Shown: piece by piece, positions 1 to 8,466 of the stretch
Layout: each line of letters begins with the position of its first letter
How positions within the stretch are numbered: the first letter of the stretch is position 1
Assembly: GCF_900637685.1 (NCBI RefSeq)
Contig: NZ_LR134388.1
Span: forward strand, 2,057,501-2,121,500
Length of the DNA stretch: 64,000 bases
Reading direction: 5' to 3'
Origin: Legionella sainthelensi
GTDB lineage: Bacteria; Pseudomonadota; Gammaproteobacteria; Legionellales; Legionellaceae
Made by a program: the position numbers and the translations under genes
The notes under the pieces: model-generated
The model's input: only the letters and a program-made list of their open reading frames with translations
Databases searched by the model: none
Told to the model about the DNA's origin: nothing

Positions 1-1
1 T

Positions 2-76
2 ATGATTACAACCACGCACGATGGTGGTTGGTTTTGGCAGCACGTTTATACAGTGACGCTTTATTTTAAAACTTAA
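2..76 (+). other. Possible 3' end of a gene cut by the left edge
   Basis: A frame open from the window edge to a TAA at 74-76 would encode a Trp/His-rich tail (..HDGGWFWQHVYTV..). It could be the C-terminus of a gene starting outside the window or chance. A 6-bp stem (10-15 with 24-29) lies inside it. No homology is recognised, so this is only a marker for the edge. Confidence 0.2.
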
Positions 77-119
77 AGAAATATCAATACTATTTTATAT
101 TGGAGGATGCCAATGCGGA

Positions 120-491
120 CTATTTTTGCAGTGAATAACCTGCATCAAGCCAACCTTGTAATCCAGTATCCAGAGAATAAACTTGTGTATATCCGATCTT
201 TTGTAAACTGTCAGCAACCAAAGCACAGCGAAAACCACCACTGCAATACACTACGATTTCCGTATTTAAATCAGGAATTTTCTTTTCAATATCACGTTCA
301 ATAATCCCTTTACTCAAATGAATTGCAGTGGGAATATAACCTGTTTCCCATTCATCAGATTCACGCACATCAATAATGAGCATAGGTTCTTGGCGATCGA
401 TTTTTTCTTTTAATGCTTGAGGGGTTATTTCCTTAATGCGTCTTTTAGAATCATTGACTAAGGCCAAAAATCCTGGGGAATGCTGTTTCAT
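120..491 (-). CDS. Rhodanese-like domain protein
   Basis: Single-domain rhodanese of 123 residues, probably a cytoplasmic sulfurtransferase. The family signature DVRESDEWETGYIP begins at residue 41. The active-site loop CSGGFR begins at Cys83, the expected persulfide-carrying residue. The length fits a stand-alone GlpE/PspE-like domain, and there is no signal peptide. The start is supported by a strong GAGGAG ribosome site about 7 bases upstream. It stands alone, divergent from the alcohol dehydrogenase gene. The physiological sulfur acceptor cannot be told from sequence. Confidence 0.9.
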   Translation of the reverse strand: MKQHSPGFLALVNDSKRRIKEITPQALKEKIDRQEPMLIIDVRESDEWETGYIPTAIHLSKGIIERDIEKKIPDLNTEIVVYCSGGFRCALVADSLQKIGYTQVYSLDTGLQGWLDAGYSLQK

Positions 492-633
492 TCTTTGACT
501 CCTCTTTTATTATTGTATTACCTAACTATTCACAACTATTAATGTTTGAGCTACTAAGTCTTTTTGTCAAGTGTTCTTATAACCTAATTTTTTAAGCTAC
601 ATTTAATGAATACAAGAAAAAAAGGATGTGATT

Positions 634-1617
634 ATGTATGCAATGATTATGGAGCGTATAGGCCAACAACTGGTTCTAAAAAAAATTACAAAACCAGAGC
701 CTCAACCTAATGAGCTTTTAATTAAAATCCACGCTTGTGGTATTTGTCGCACTGATTTGCATGTTATTGATGGAGAATTAACGGATCCCAAGCTTCCTCT
801 AGTTCCAGGTCATCAAATTGTGGGCACAGTTGAACAATTAGGGTCGTCTGTCAGATCGTTTCATATTGGACAACGAATTGGTGTTCCATGGTTGGGTGGC
901 AGTTGCGAAACGTGCTCATTTTGCTTGTCAGGACGTGAAAATTTGTGTGATCATGCCCGCTTTACCGGGTATCAAATTGATGGCGGATTTGCTCAATATT
1001 GTGTGGCGAACCATCGCTTTTGTTTTCCAATACCGGAGGGATATTCCGATTATCAAGCTGCACCACTTTTTTGTGCCGGATTAATTGGCTATCGTGCTTT
1101 ATTAAAAACTTTGGATGCGAAGCATTTAGGACTGTATGGTTTTGGTGCAGCAGCACATATTATTATTCAAGTAGCTAATAAACAAGGTCGTAAAGTCTAT
1201 GCTTTTACGGCTATTGGAGATAATAAAGCACAAAATTTTGCCTATCAATTAGGAGCTACCTGGGCTGGGGATTCAAAACAAAATCCACCACACCTACTCG
1301 ATGCAGCGATTATTTTTGCTCCCATAGGTGAACTCGTACCCCAAGCGCTACGTAATACACAAAAAGGTGGTACGGTTGTTTGTGCTGGAATACATATGAG
1401 TGATATCCCTAGTTTTCCTTACCAACTTCTTTGGGGGGAACGTACACTCTGTTCGGTCGCCAATCTTACGCGAAATGATGGCAAAGAGTTTTTACAATTA
1501 GCACCACAAGTACCTGTTAAAACAGAAATTCATACCTACCCGTTAATTAAAGTGAATGAAGCACTTGATGATCTTAGGCATGGGCGATTTACAGGAGCAG
1601 CAGTAATTACTCTTTGA
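634..1617 (+). CDS. Zinc-dependent alcohol dehydrogenase family protein
   Basis: Medium-chain dehydrogenase/reductase of about 327 residues. The catalytic-zinc motif CGICRTD (Cys38) and the structural-zinc lobe CETCSFCLSGRENLC (Cys91, 94, 97, 105) are both present. A nucleotide-binding segment GFGAAAHIIIQVA follows near residue 170. The usual GHE motif reads GHQ, so the Glu next to the zinc-binding His is replaced by Gln. The chosen ATG has AAAGGA 7 bases upstream; a GTG two codons earlier is less well placed. It resembles AdhA/YogA-type NAD(P)-dependent alcohol or aldehyde reductases. The substrate is unknown, and it is a single gene with its own upstream region. Confidence 0.88.
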   Translation: MYAMIMERIGQQLVLKKITKPEPQPNELLIKIHACGICRTDLHVIDGELTDPKLPLVPGHQIVGTVEQLGSSVRSFHIGQRIGVPWLGGSCETCSFCLSGRENLCDHARFTGYQIDGGFAQYCVANHRFCFPIPEGYSDYQAAPLFCAGLIGYRALLKTLDAKHLGLYGFGAAAHIIIQVANKQGRKVYAFTAIGDNKAQNFAYQLGATWAGDSKQNPPHLLDAAIIFAPIGELVPQALRNTQKGGTVVCAGIHMSDIPSFPYQLLWGERTLCSVANLTRNDGKEFLQLAPQVPVKTEIHTYPLIKVNEALDDLRHGRFTGAAVITL

Positions 1618-1729
1618 TATAAATCATGATTGAACATTTTATTTCTACAGTACTGGCATTTTTCTGTTTCATTTTATCACTAATTGAATTAACTTATTGA
1701 TTTATTATTTAGCTTTCAAGAATATATAC

Positions 1730-1758
1730 TTTACTAAAAAACTAAAAAAGGTTATAAT
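1730..1758 (+). promoter_or_regulatory. Candidate sigma70 promoter of the coiled-coil protein gene
   Basis: TTTACT at 1730-1735 and a perfect TATAAT at 1753-1758 are separated by 17 bases, about 30 bases before the GTG start at 1789. Read by eye only. Confidence 0.5.
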
Positions 1759-1788
1759 TTGTACAGACATTAATATGGAGTTTTTCCT

Positions 1789-3585
1789 GTGCCTACATAC
1801 TCATCACCAGTATCTGTAACGCTGAATTTCACCCCAAACAACTTTGAACACTTGTTTGCAACTATAGAAAAAAGCCACAAATACAGTAAGAAAACAGATG
1901 AATATTTTTCAACTCAATTTTTGAACCGTTTTGGATTTCAAAATCCACTGCAAGTGGTTGAGTTTTTAAGATCCCCTGAAGGAAAAACAACACTTGCATT
2001 GATAAGCCAAGAATTAATTAAAATTGAAGAGTTAAACCAACACAAAGCAGAACAATATCGAGAAGAACTCCTTGCTAAACAACGACATTTAGTTTTTCTG
2101 CTTATGGGATTAATGGCTAAAGATAAAGCTCTTGCAAAGCAAGCTTCTGAAATTACCCAACAACAAATTGAACAAAAATTAAAAGAAACAAAACAGAGCG
2201 AACAAACTAAATCTGGGAAAACAAGTTCAGTTGATGTACTTGATGCAAATATTAAAGCATATTCAGAAGCTATTACTGCTTTAGATAAAAAGCTTGGTGA
2301 TCTTGAACAAAAATTAGCTGAAGTAGATAATCAATTGCTCCTACTTGAAAATGAAGCAGTGCTTATGAATGAGAAGCATGCCCATCTTACGGATCATATA
2401 GAACAACTAAATACGTACCTTCAATTACCCATACTCAACGATCAACCCATGGATCATTATGTTGCTCATACTCATCAGCAAATAGAATCATTAACTACAC
2501 AACTAAATGAGTTAAAACAACAAAATAATGAGAGCAGTCCCGACCCCCAAACCAGACACCCTGCGCTACATCGAAAAATAAAAATGCTGGAACATCAGCT
2601 TGCATTCCATCACACACAATTAAAAAAGCCACCACAATGTGCTGAGCATGTATTCGAGCACCTACTTGAACACGTACGTGAACGATTAAATGAGTGCCAA
2701 AATCTACATGACAATCAACCTTCAGATTATTTGTTACATGAACTAGAAGGTTTGAAATTACAAGAACAAGGCCTTCTCCATGTTTTGCAAGTATTAAGAA
2801 AGGAAAAAATACTTCTTAATGCTGAATTGGAAGAAGTTAATGACTTCAGTCAAGCTCACTTTGTTGTTGATCCAAGTCATAAATCACGTTTTCAAAAACG
2901 AGGGGATTGCTATGCTATCTGTACTGAAGAAATGGATCCAGATAATTTAAGTGAAGAAGATTGGTTACAAGCTCAACTTAACTACGATAAATTAAAACAT
3001 GAAGTTCGAGTAGTTCCTGTTCATCGGCGTGAGTGCATGCAACACGATGTTGAAAATCATCAAGAACGCAAACACCATTATAAAAATCTTAGAAAAGGCT
3101 TTATTGAGCAAATTCAAGACGTAAAAGCCAGCAAAGTACAGGTCCTTCATGCCTTATCAAGTAATAAAGCTCAAAGAGCATTGTTAACTCAAACTCGGGG
3201 ACACACGCCTCTAGGCATGTCACCCAAACCTGGTTCAGTACAAATTAACATGGAATCAGACAACCTCTCTCCAAAATTTTGTCCTAAACCAAAGCATACC
3301 CCTGCTTCATGCAGTTATTCTTTTATGATGAATAACTTGAAACGCCTAGTGCCTACTAAAGCTCCAGCACCTAGGGAGGAAGATATCAATAAGGTAACTC
3401 GTGTACTTGAAAGTGTTATTCCATTAGACCGCCAAAACGAACTACATAAACTGATTGACGAAGTATGTCCTGGTAAAATTATGTCGCCAAAGCTTAGACG
3501 TGGTTGGTTAGATAGAGCCCAAAATTTAATACCGGATGTTATAGAACCAGAATTAGAGCCAACTTTATCTTTTAAACCCAAGTAA
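1789..3585 (+). CDS. Large coiled-coil protein, candidate type IV effector
   Basis: A 598-residue soluble protein without signal peptide or membrane segment. Long Glu/Gln/Lys/Leu-rich heptad stretches cover roughly residues 80-340 and again 390-470. A Pro-rich region follows near 480-530, and the C-terminus is rich in Glu and Pro. The start is a GTG preceded by GGAG 8 bases upstream; there is no competing in-frame ATG nearby. No enzymatic motif was recognised. Coiled-coil proteins of this size with acidic C-termini are common among Legionella Dot/Icm substrates, so the effector role is inference from genus habits and not from a domain. Confidence 0.75.
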   Translation: MPTYSSPVSVTLNFTPNNFEHLFATIEKSHKYSKKTDEYFSTQFLNRFGFQNPLQVVEFLRSPEGKTTLALISQELIKIEELNQHKAEQYREELLAKQRHLVFLLMGLMAKDKALAKQASEITQQQIEQKLKETKQSEQTKSGKTSSVDVLDANIKAYSEAITALDKKLGDLEQKLAEVDNQLLLLENEAVLMNEKHAHLTDHIEQLNTYLQLPILNDQPMDHYVAHTHQQIESLTTQLNELKQQNNESSPDPQTRHPALHRKIKMLEHQLAFHHTQLKKPPQCAEHVFEHLLEHVRERLNECQNLHDNQPSDYLLHELEGLKLQEQGLLHVLQVLRKEKILLNAELEEVNDFSQAHFVVDPSHKSRFQKRGDCYAICTEEMDPDNLSEEDWLQAQLNYDKLKHEVRVVPVHRRECMQHDVENHQERKHHYKNLRKGFIEQIQDVKASKVQVLHALSSNKAQRALLTQTRGHTPLGMSPKPGSVQINMESDNLSPKFCPKPKHTPASCSYSFMMNNLKRLVPTKAPAPREEDINKVTRVLESVIPLDRQNELHKLIDEVCPGKIMSPKLRRGWLDRAQNLIPDVIEPELEPTLSFKPK

Positions 3586-3607
3586 CCATTACTATCAAGA
3601 TGATTAG

Positions 3608-3627
3608 CCCTCCATTTTCAAGGAGGG
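3608..3627. terminator. Hairpin between convergent genes
   Basis: A 6-bp GC-rich stem (CCCTCC 3608-3613 with GGAGGG 3622-3627) follows the coiled-coil gene. No T-tract follows on either strand, so its role as a terminator is uncertain. Confidence 0.35.
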
Positions 3628-3791
3628 TTAAAATCCACCCCTATTATAGATTAATAACTTTTCATGAGTATCTATTTGGAGAGATGCTTGCCTCTTAGCG
3701 ATAGCTGGATTTTCACTCAAGATCTGCCAAATTCTTCCTTTCAATGCAAGAAACGTGAATGCTTATCTTCCCTACTGAGCAGAATCAATTA

Positions 3792-5072
3792 TTAACATAA
3801 AGGTTCATTCTTTATAAAACTTCGCAGTATATTTAAAACTCGCTCAGGCTGATCAATAGGCGCTAAATGGCCTGCTCCGCGAATTTTCACTTGAGTTAAT
3901 CCATGTGCTGTTTTTGCATATCCATTAATTTGATTATTATTTTTCCATACACATGTAATAGCATGCGCAAAATCATCTTTGTAAGGCCAATCTAATGCTG
4001 AAAGCAATAATTCTGTACTAAGAAAATTCGAATCTTTTCCATCTTCAAGCCCATTGTATATTAAGATGCGAATACCCGATGATAACAATTGGGGATATAA
4101 CGAAGCTACCGAGTCTTGCTCCCCTACTTCGAGCTTTTTGGCTGCAGAATCACTAAATGTTTTAAATGCAGGGGCATGTGATGGAACATGCAATGCCTTA
4201 CGGACTAACTTATTATTTAAATAGTTCACCATATTTGTATCATCAGGCTCTCTACCCGTATAAATGTTGGCAAGATTTAATCCACCGCTTTTCTTTTTAA
4301 TAAAGGACTGCATTTGCTCGCAAATCTGATTTGCTTTTGGGGTTGTTGGGCTATGTTTGTCAATTTCATTGATGCATTGTTTGTACATTGATTTCAATTT
4401 AATTTGAGCCTGTTTATCAATTAATCCATGATAATAAGCATATTCAATATTTGCCTTTTGCTGCAGTCTCGGATTAATCCATGGATCGCCTAACATGAGT
4501 CCCTGTAATTTTATCTCTTGGTGCTTTAACAGGCGCGTCGCTAATTGGGGTAAATATTTTCCCGCATAGGACTCTCCAGTCAGATAAAGAGGTTTGTTAA
4601 CTAAGTCAGGATGTTTCTTAAAAAAATAAATGACTGCATCGTGTAATTGATCCATAGCTTGAGATTCATCCATATAGTTTGAAGAGGAACCATATGAATA
4701 ACCAACGTCTACGGGCTGATCAATGACCAAATAATTAACAATATGTGTCCATGAACACATTCTTTCCTGTAACTGATATGCTGAATTTATTTCATAAGGG
4801 CCATTTTCCATAAAAAAACCATATAAACTCGATGCTCCAGGCCCTCCATTTAACCATAATACTATGGGTGAGTCAGATGAAGGCTTTTTCTTTTCTACAA
4901 ACCAGTAAAATAAAGCTGATGATTGGTTAACAGCAAAATATCCGGCATATTGTTTCTCCTTAACTGGTCCAAAACCTGGAAGCTCAGTTACCTGATCACT
5001 AGCCGCAGCTATTAATGATGATGTATAAAAAAAGACTGCAAAAAAAAAGAAGCAAAAATTCATAGCTACCAT
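3792..5072 (-). CDS. Secreted serine carboxypeptidase (peptidase family S10)
   Basis: A 426-residue S10 carboxypeptidase. It has an N-terminal hydrophobic signal segment (about residues 5-24), the oxyanion region WLNGGPGASS (about 74-83), the nucleophile motif GESYAGKYLP (Ser168), a likely Asp344 in YNGLED and His402 in GAGHLAPIDQPE. The full catalytic triad is therefore plausible. S10 enzymes remove C-terminal residues at acidic pH and are typical of lysosomes, vacuoles and plants; Legionella species also carry several. Export to the periplasm or beyond is inferred from the signal segment. No clear ribosome site separates Met1 from Met4. It converges with the coiled-coil gene. Confidence 0.9.
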   Translation of the reverse strand: MVAMNFCFFFFAVFFYTSSLIAAASDQVTELPGFGPVKEKQYAGYFAVNQSSALFYWFVEKKKPSSDSPIVLWLNGGPGASSLYGFFMENGPYEINSAYQLQERMCSWTHIVNYLVIDQPVDVGYSYGSSSNYMDESQAMDQLHDAVIYFFKKHPDLVNKPLYLTGESYAGKYLPQLATRLLKHQEIKLQGLMLGDPWINPRLQQKANIEYAYYHGLIDKQAQIKLKSMYKQCINEIDKHSPTTPKANQICEQMQSFIKKKSGGLNLANIYTGREPDDTNMVNYLNNKLVRKALHVPSHAPAFKTFSDSAAKKLEVGEQDSVASLYPQLLSSGIRILIYNGLEDGKDSNFLSTELLLSALDWPYKDDFAHAITCVWKNNNQINGYAKTAHGLTQVKIRGAGHLAPIDQPERVLNILRSFIKNEPLC

Positions 5073-5211
5073 TCTATTTTTAGATGATGCCCAATTTTAT
5101 ACCCAAATGACTAACTAATCGATAAATCTTGGCTTTGAAATAAATTTAGACAATGTTAGGAAATAATTCTTCATGATGCCGTTTATTGTGATTAATATAT
5201 TTAATAATTAT

Positions 5212-5241
5212 TTGACAAGATCAAATGCAAATTGTTAATAT
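5212..5241 (+). promoter_or_regulatory. Near-consensus promoter of the leader peptide and MFS gene
   Basis: TTGACA (5212-5217) and TAATAT (5236-5241) are spaced by 18 bases. Transcription would start near 5248, giving a short 5' end of about 30 bases before the leader ATG at 5279. This is one of the best promoter matches seen in the window. Confidence 0.65.
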
Positions 5242-5278
5242 ATTAAAACTAATAATTTATTATTCACTCTGTTTTAAC

Positions 5279-5398
5279 ATGAACCACCGACTGCAACATA
5301 AATTACGTTCAAATAGTGCGACTAAGTTGTTGCATGCAGTCTATTCTATTATTTCTACTGTAGTGGTGGTGGTCGTGGTCTTTCTCTCCTCGCCCTAG
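5279..5398 (+). CDS. Valine-rich leader peptide (39 aa), candidate attenuator
   Basis: A 39-codon frame from ATG 5279 to TAG 5396-5398, between a strong promoter and the MFS gene. It has a Leu/Lys/His-rich start, then II, then seven consecutive valine codons at 5360-5380 (GTA, GTG x3, GTC, GTG, GTC), then FLSSP and the stop. A polybasic start followed by a run of one amino acid just before the stop is the layout of attenuator leaders such as ivbL upstream of ilvBN. No strong ribosome site precedes it, which is a weakness. The stop lies 88 bases before the MFS ATG. The function, sensing Val-tRNA supply, is inferred from layout. Confidence 0.7.
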   Translation: MNHRLQHKLRSNSATKLLHAVYSIISTVVVVVVVFLSSP

Positions 5399-5480
5399 AG
5401 TCGCGTGTTTTGATTATTAAGCCTCTCTAGGGGAAGGCTAAATAATCATGTGCAACAAACGCTAACTACCCTGAGGAGAG
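5384..5480 (+). promoter_or_regulatory. Competing RNA pairings that can mask the MFS ribosome site
   Basis: CTCTCCTC at 5384-5391, the last codons of the leader, is perfectly complementary to GAGGAGAG at 5473-5480, the ribosome site of the MFS gene. Between them a hairpin pairs 5412-5418 with 5441-5447 and 5420-5424 with 5435-5439. A rival pairing joins CCCTAGAG (5393-5400) with CTCTAGGG (5425-5432). A fourth pairing joins TTGTTGCA (5327-5334) with TGCAACAA (5451-5458). There is no U-tract, so control of translation is more likely than classic termination. Pairings were found by eye and no energies were calculated. Confidence 0.6.
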
Positions 5481-5485
5481 TCACT

Positions 5486-6775
5486 ATGGGAACCCCCCAT
5501 GATATAGATAAAACACACAACAAAATTACCTGTCGTGCTGTTCTAATTGTAAGTTTATGTTCCGCATTTTTATTTTATAAATACATTCTTCAGAATTTTC
5601 CAAGCGTCATGCCCCAACAACTTATGGAAATCTTTCATTTACAAGGATTAGGGCTTGGAGTTTTATCAGGAGTATATTTTTGGACGTATCTTATCGTACC
5701 CTTATTTGTAGGGATCATTCTTGATCAATACGGTACCCGATGGATTACAACAGGAGCAATTTTTTGCTGCGCTTTGGGCATTTTTATCTTTTCCCAAGCA
5801 CAGGAATTAAATACTGCTATATGGGGACGAGCGTTAACTGGGGTTGGCGTGTCTTTTGCATCTATTACATATTTTAAATTAGCTGCTGTATGGTTTTCTA
5901 AAAAATATTATGCCTTGCTTACTTCTTTGCTCGTTGCATCGGGAATGATTGGCGCTGTTTGCGGACAAATGCCGCTCGCTTGGCTTGTGAGTCAAGTTGG
6001 ATGGAGGGCAAGTTTAGTTGATGTTGCTTGGTTAGGAGTTATTCTAGCGTTCCTTTTTTTATTTATTGTTAAAGATCAGCCTCCTGGTGTAATTAAACCC
6101 ATAGAATCTGAAATAAAACAAACACCCAAAAACCAACACTTATGGCGGGATATATTATTAATTCTAAAAAACAAACAAAATTGGCTATTAACTGGTTACA
6201 GTGGTTTAGCGTTCTCTCCGGTAGTAATCTTCTGTGGATTATGGGGAAATCCTTTTTTGCAAAAAGCATATCAGTTGGATGAATTAGTTGCCCCTTCTCT
6301 TATTTCTTTAGTGTTTGTAGGATTAGCAATCGCATGTCCTTTATTTGCTCTATTTGTCCATCGAATTAAAAATCGCTGTGCATTTATGTTTTATAGCACT
6401 CTAGTTTCTGCCCTATCTATTAGCCTCGTTATTTTCGCACATCCTATGCCTCTTTGGTTACTCAGCACATTGCTTTTTCTCTTCGGCTTTAGTTTGGGTG
6501 CCTTTCCAATAGTATTTGTCATTGGAAAAGAGTCAAACCCTCTCTATCTTGCCGGTACAGTTACCTCATTGATTAATGCAAGTGATGCCTTTTTAGATGC
6601 TATTTCTGAGCCTGCCATAGGGAAGTTACTCGATGTCTTTAGCAGCAATTCGGGTATGACACATGACTTTTCATTATCTAGCTACCATATTGCTTTAGCT
6701 GTTCTGCCTCTGTATCAAATTATTGGTGCTTTTTTGATGAGATGGGTTAAAGATGAGCATCGAGCGGCTCATTAA
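5486..6775 (+). CDS. MFS transporter, Pht-like family
   Basis: Major facilitator of 429 residues with about twelve hydrophobic helices. The N-terminal region (LFYKYILQNFPSVM, then GLGVLSGVYFWTY and DQYGTRW) resembles the Legionella phagosomal transporter (Pht) family, whose members import amino acids or nucleosides; PhtJ is linked to valine acquisition. The ATG at 5486 is chosen because GAGGAGAG lies 5 bases upstream. A GTG at 5450 is in frame but has no ribosome site. The valine-codon leader upstream suggests that the substrate, or the regulating signal, is valine or a related branched-chain amino acid. That is inference. Confidence 0.85.
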   Translation: MGTPHDIDKTHNKITCRAVLIVSLCSAFLFYKYILQNFPSVMPQQLMEIFHLQGLGLGVLSGVYFWTYLIVPLFVGIILDQYGTRWITTGAIFCCALGIFIFSQAQELNTAIWGRALTGVGVSFASITYFKLAAVWFSKKYYALLTSLLVASGMIGAVCGQMPLAWLVSQVGWRASLVDVAWLGVILAFLFLFIVKDQPPGVIKPIESEIKQTPKNQHLWRDILLILKNKQNWLLTGYSGLAFSPVVIFCGLWGNPFLQKAYQLDELVAPSLISLVFVGLAIACPLFALFVHRIKNRCAFMFYSTLVSALSISLVIFAHPMPLWLLSTLLFLFGFSLGAFPIVFVIGKESNPLYLAGTVTSLINASDAFLDAISEPAIGKLLDVFSSNSGMTHDFSLSSYHIALAVLPLYQIIGAFLMRWVKDEHRAAH

Positions 6776-6781
6776 AACATC

Positions 6782-6812
6782 ACTTATTAAGTCTCATTGA
6801 GACTTAATAAGT
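6782..6812 (+). terminator. Long perfect hairpin after the MFS gene
   Basis: A 14-bp perfect stem (6782-6795 with 6799-6812) with a 3-base loop begins 6 bases after the MFS stop codon. No T-tract follows. It could end or protect the transcript. Confidence 0.55.
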
Positions 6813-7163
6813 TGAAATAAAATCATAACCGTTCGCTAATGCTATCAATAGCTCCAAGTGATTTTAAATGTTCTTTGAAGCGTGCTCATTAGCCAAATAC
6901 CACCAACTACATCAACGCGGTTCTAATGGGTGGAGTTGCGACAGGGCTTATCAAATAGAGCATAAATACCTCCAGAATCAACTGCTGATTTATAGCGACA
7001 AGCTCAGAACTTTACATCCTCTAAATGAATTGAGCCATTATTACTGAGCTTCTGATAAGCTAACTTCATGTTTAATCGCTTAATTTATGAGGTGAGATAG
7101 AGCGCTCAGTCTCGCCAATATTATCCTTAACCTTACGTGTAAAACATATCTTTAACTTTGTCT
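6813..7163. other. Gene-poor stretch with possible gene remnants
   Basis: About 350 bases without a convincing gene. On the minus strand the 6823-6880 part reads like the end of a protein (..KEHLKSLGAIDSISERL then stop), but the frame breaks upstream. It also holds one arm of the long inverted repeat at 6831-6849. It probably contains decayed coding sequence; the source is not recognised. Confidence 0.4.
6831..6849 (+). repeat. Left arm of a 19-bp inverted repeat
   Basis: GTTCGCTAATGCTATCAAT here matches the reverse complement of 8448-8466 at 18 of 19 positions. The two arms bracket the broken outer membrane protein gene at a distance of about 1.6 kb. No transposase lies between them. Confidence 0.5.
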
Positions 7164-7289
7164 ATGGATTATCATGAGTCATTTAGTGTAAAAAAACTAA
7201 TGCGTTTTTTGCAGAATAAGGCTCTCTCTTTATTTCGTCAGTTGGATCAGCATTTCCAAGACATTGAAAATGAAATATTGACGGTATAA
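7164..7289 (+). CDS. Short open frame of 41 codons, uncertain
   Basis: ATG 7164 to TAA 7287-7289 encodes a 41-residue peptide with an amphipathic composition (..KKLMRFLQNKALSLFRQL..). It is followed at once by a small hairpin with a T-run. No clear ribosome site and no recognised family. It could be a real small gene or the tail of a decayed one. Confidence 0.25.
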   Translation: MDYHESFSVKKLMRFLQNKALSLFRQLDQHFQDIENEILTV

Positions 7290-7310
7290 AAAGTATCTGA
7301 TACTTTTTTT
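7288..7310 (+). terminator. AT-rich hairpin with T-tract
   Basis: A 9-bp stem (7288-7296 with 7300-7308) with a 3-base loop, ending in a run of seven T. It has the form of an intrinsic terminator, but the stem is only weakly GC. It separates the small frame from the outer membrane protein gene. Confidence 0.5.
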
Positions 7311-7378
7311 CGTCCTGAATTTAAGCTGAAGTAGTTTCCCTAGAGTTAATGGAGTTTTTTATAAGGATTAAATTATTT

Positions 7379-8357
7379 ATGGTAAAATATATTGGAATAT
7401 TAGCCTTAATTGGGATTTCAGCATCTCCTGTAGCACTTGCCTTAGAAAAGGAAAAACCATGTGCTCTTCTTTGCACAAATAGTATTCAGAATGGTTTTTA
7501 TGTAGGTGTAACAGGCATTTATGCTAAACCTGGTGAAAGAGGTATTGGTTTAGTGACACAACCATGGACAGATAACTTCTAAAAACGATCCGTTTACCCC
7601 CTCCAATAGTGATGGCATCGGTGCAAAAGTTGGGTATGACTTCGGGAACTCTGCCAATAGCCTTGAATTCGATTATCTTCATTTTAATAATACTTCTTTC
7701 AACGTCGGTGGATCTAATGGTGATCCTTATTCCTTTGCAGCAATTTTTTTTCCTGATGTAATATTGCCAGATCTTGCCAGCATCGATCTTGTAATTCATT
7801 CACAACTTAAATATAACCTGAATCAATACGATATATGGTTGGCGCATACTTTCGGCTCATACGTAACTAACTTTAATTTCAAACCTTCTATTGGTTTACG
7901 CTACGCAAGTCTGGAGCATAATTTAACTTTTGATACCCCTGGCGCTGTAAAAAGCCATTTTGAAGGGGTTGGCCCGGAAATTTGTTTTGATGCACTATAC
8001 GCATTAGGTCATGGATTAGGTATTATTGGCCATTTTGATGTTGCATCTCTGGCAAGCAGTGTGAATGCGTCTTCTTATTTAACTGTTAATGCATTTGGTA
8101 TCAATGCTGCATTTAAATCGCCAAATATTTATCGCATCAGTAATGCAATTACCGGAAGAATAGGGGCAAACTTCAAATATGCCTTTAATAATGCCAGCAG
8201 TCTGACATTAGAAGGAGGTTATCAGGTTATAAGCTACTCTGATGCATTTGATATGATTCAGGGGGAAGTATTGCCGATAGAACAACATATTGTAGGAATT
8301 AACAGTGATAACTTCTCACTGAGAGGAGACTATTTATCGCTCACATATCATGTTTAA
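7379..8357 (+). pseudogene. MOMP-like outer membrane beta-barrel protein, frameshifted
   Basis: The first frame (7379-7582) has a signal peptide (MVKYIGILALIGISASPVALA), then Cys-rich CALLCTN and the barrel start GFYVGVTGIYAKPG. It stops at TAA 7580-7582. Translation continues without a stop in another frame from about 7577 (SKNDPFTPSNSDGIG..) to 8357, giving about 325 residues if rejoined. The pattern fits the Legionella major outer membrane protein family. The gene is one base too long, or two too short, near 7570-7580; no long homopolymer explains it, so it may be a true pseudogene. The ATG at 7379 is preferred because AAGGA precedes it. Confidence 0.8.
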
Positions 8358-8447
8358 CCTCCAATACAGTGAATAGGAGATTACTCAAGCTGCTATTTTA
8401 AATTTTACATCAGAGTGCGCGTTCCAGAGCTAAGCCTAATTTGTTAA

Positions 8448-8466
8448 ATTAATAGCATTAGCGAAC
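8448..8466 (-). repeat. Right arm of the 19-bp inverted repeat
   Basis: Reverse complement of 6831-6849 with one mismatch. It lies in the 270-base gap downstream of the outer membrane protein gene. That gap otherwise holds only AT-rich sequence. Confidence 0.5.

Noticed and set aside
5360..5380. Valine run as a mere trinucleotide repeat
   Set aside because: The codons are mixed (GTA, GTG, GTC), the frame has a start and stop, and the flanks pair with the downstream ribosome site, so slippage alone does not explain it.
5450..5485. GTG start 12 codons upstream for the MFS gene
   Set aside because: It lies inside the leader-region hairpin and lacks a ribosome site, whereas ATG 5486 has GAGGAGAG at proper spacing.
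6823..6880. Minus-strand reading ending ..LGAIDSISERL, resembling a transposase or recombinase end
   Set aside because: Only about 20 codons are in frame and upstream sequence has stops in all frames, so no family can be named.
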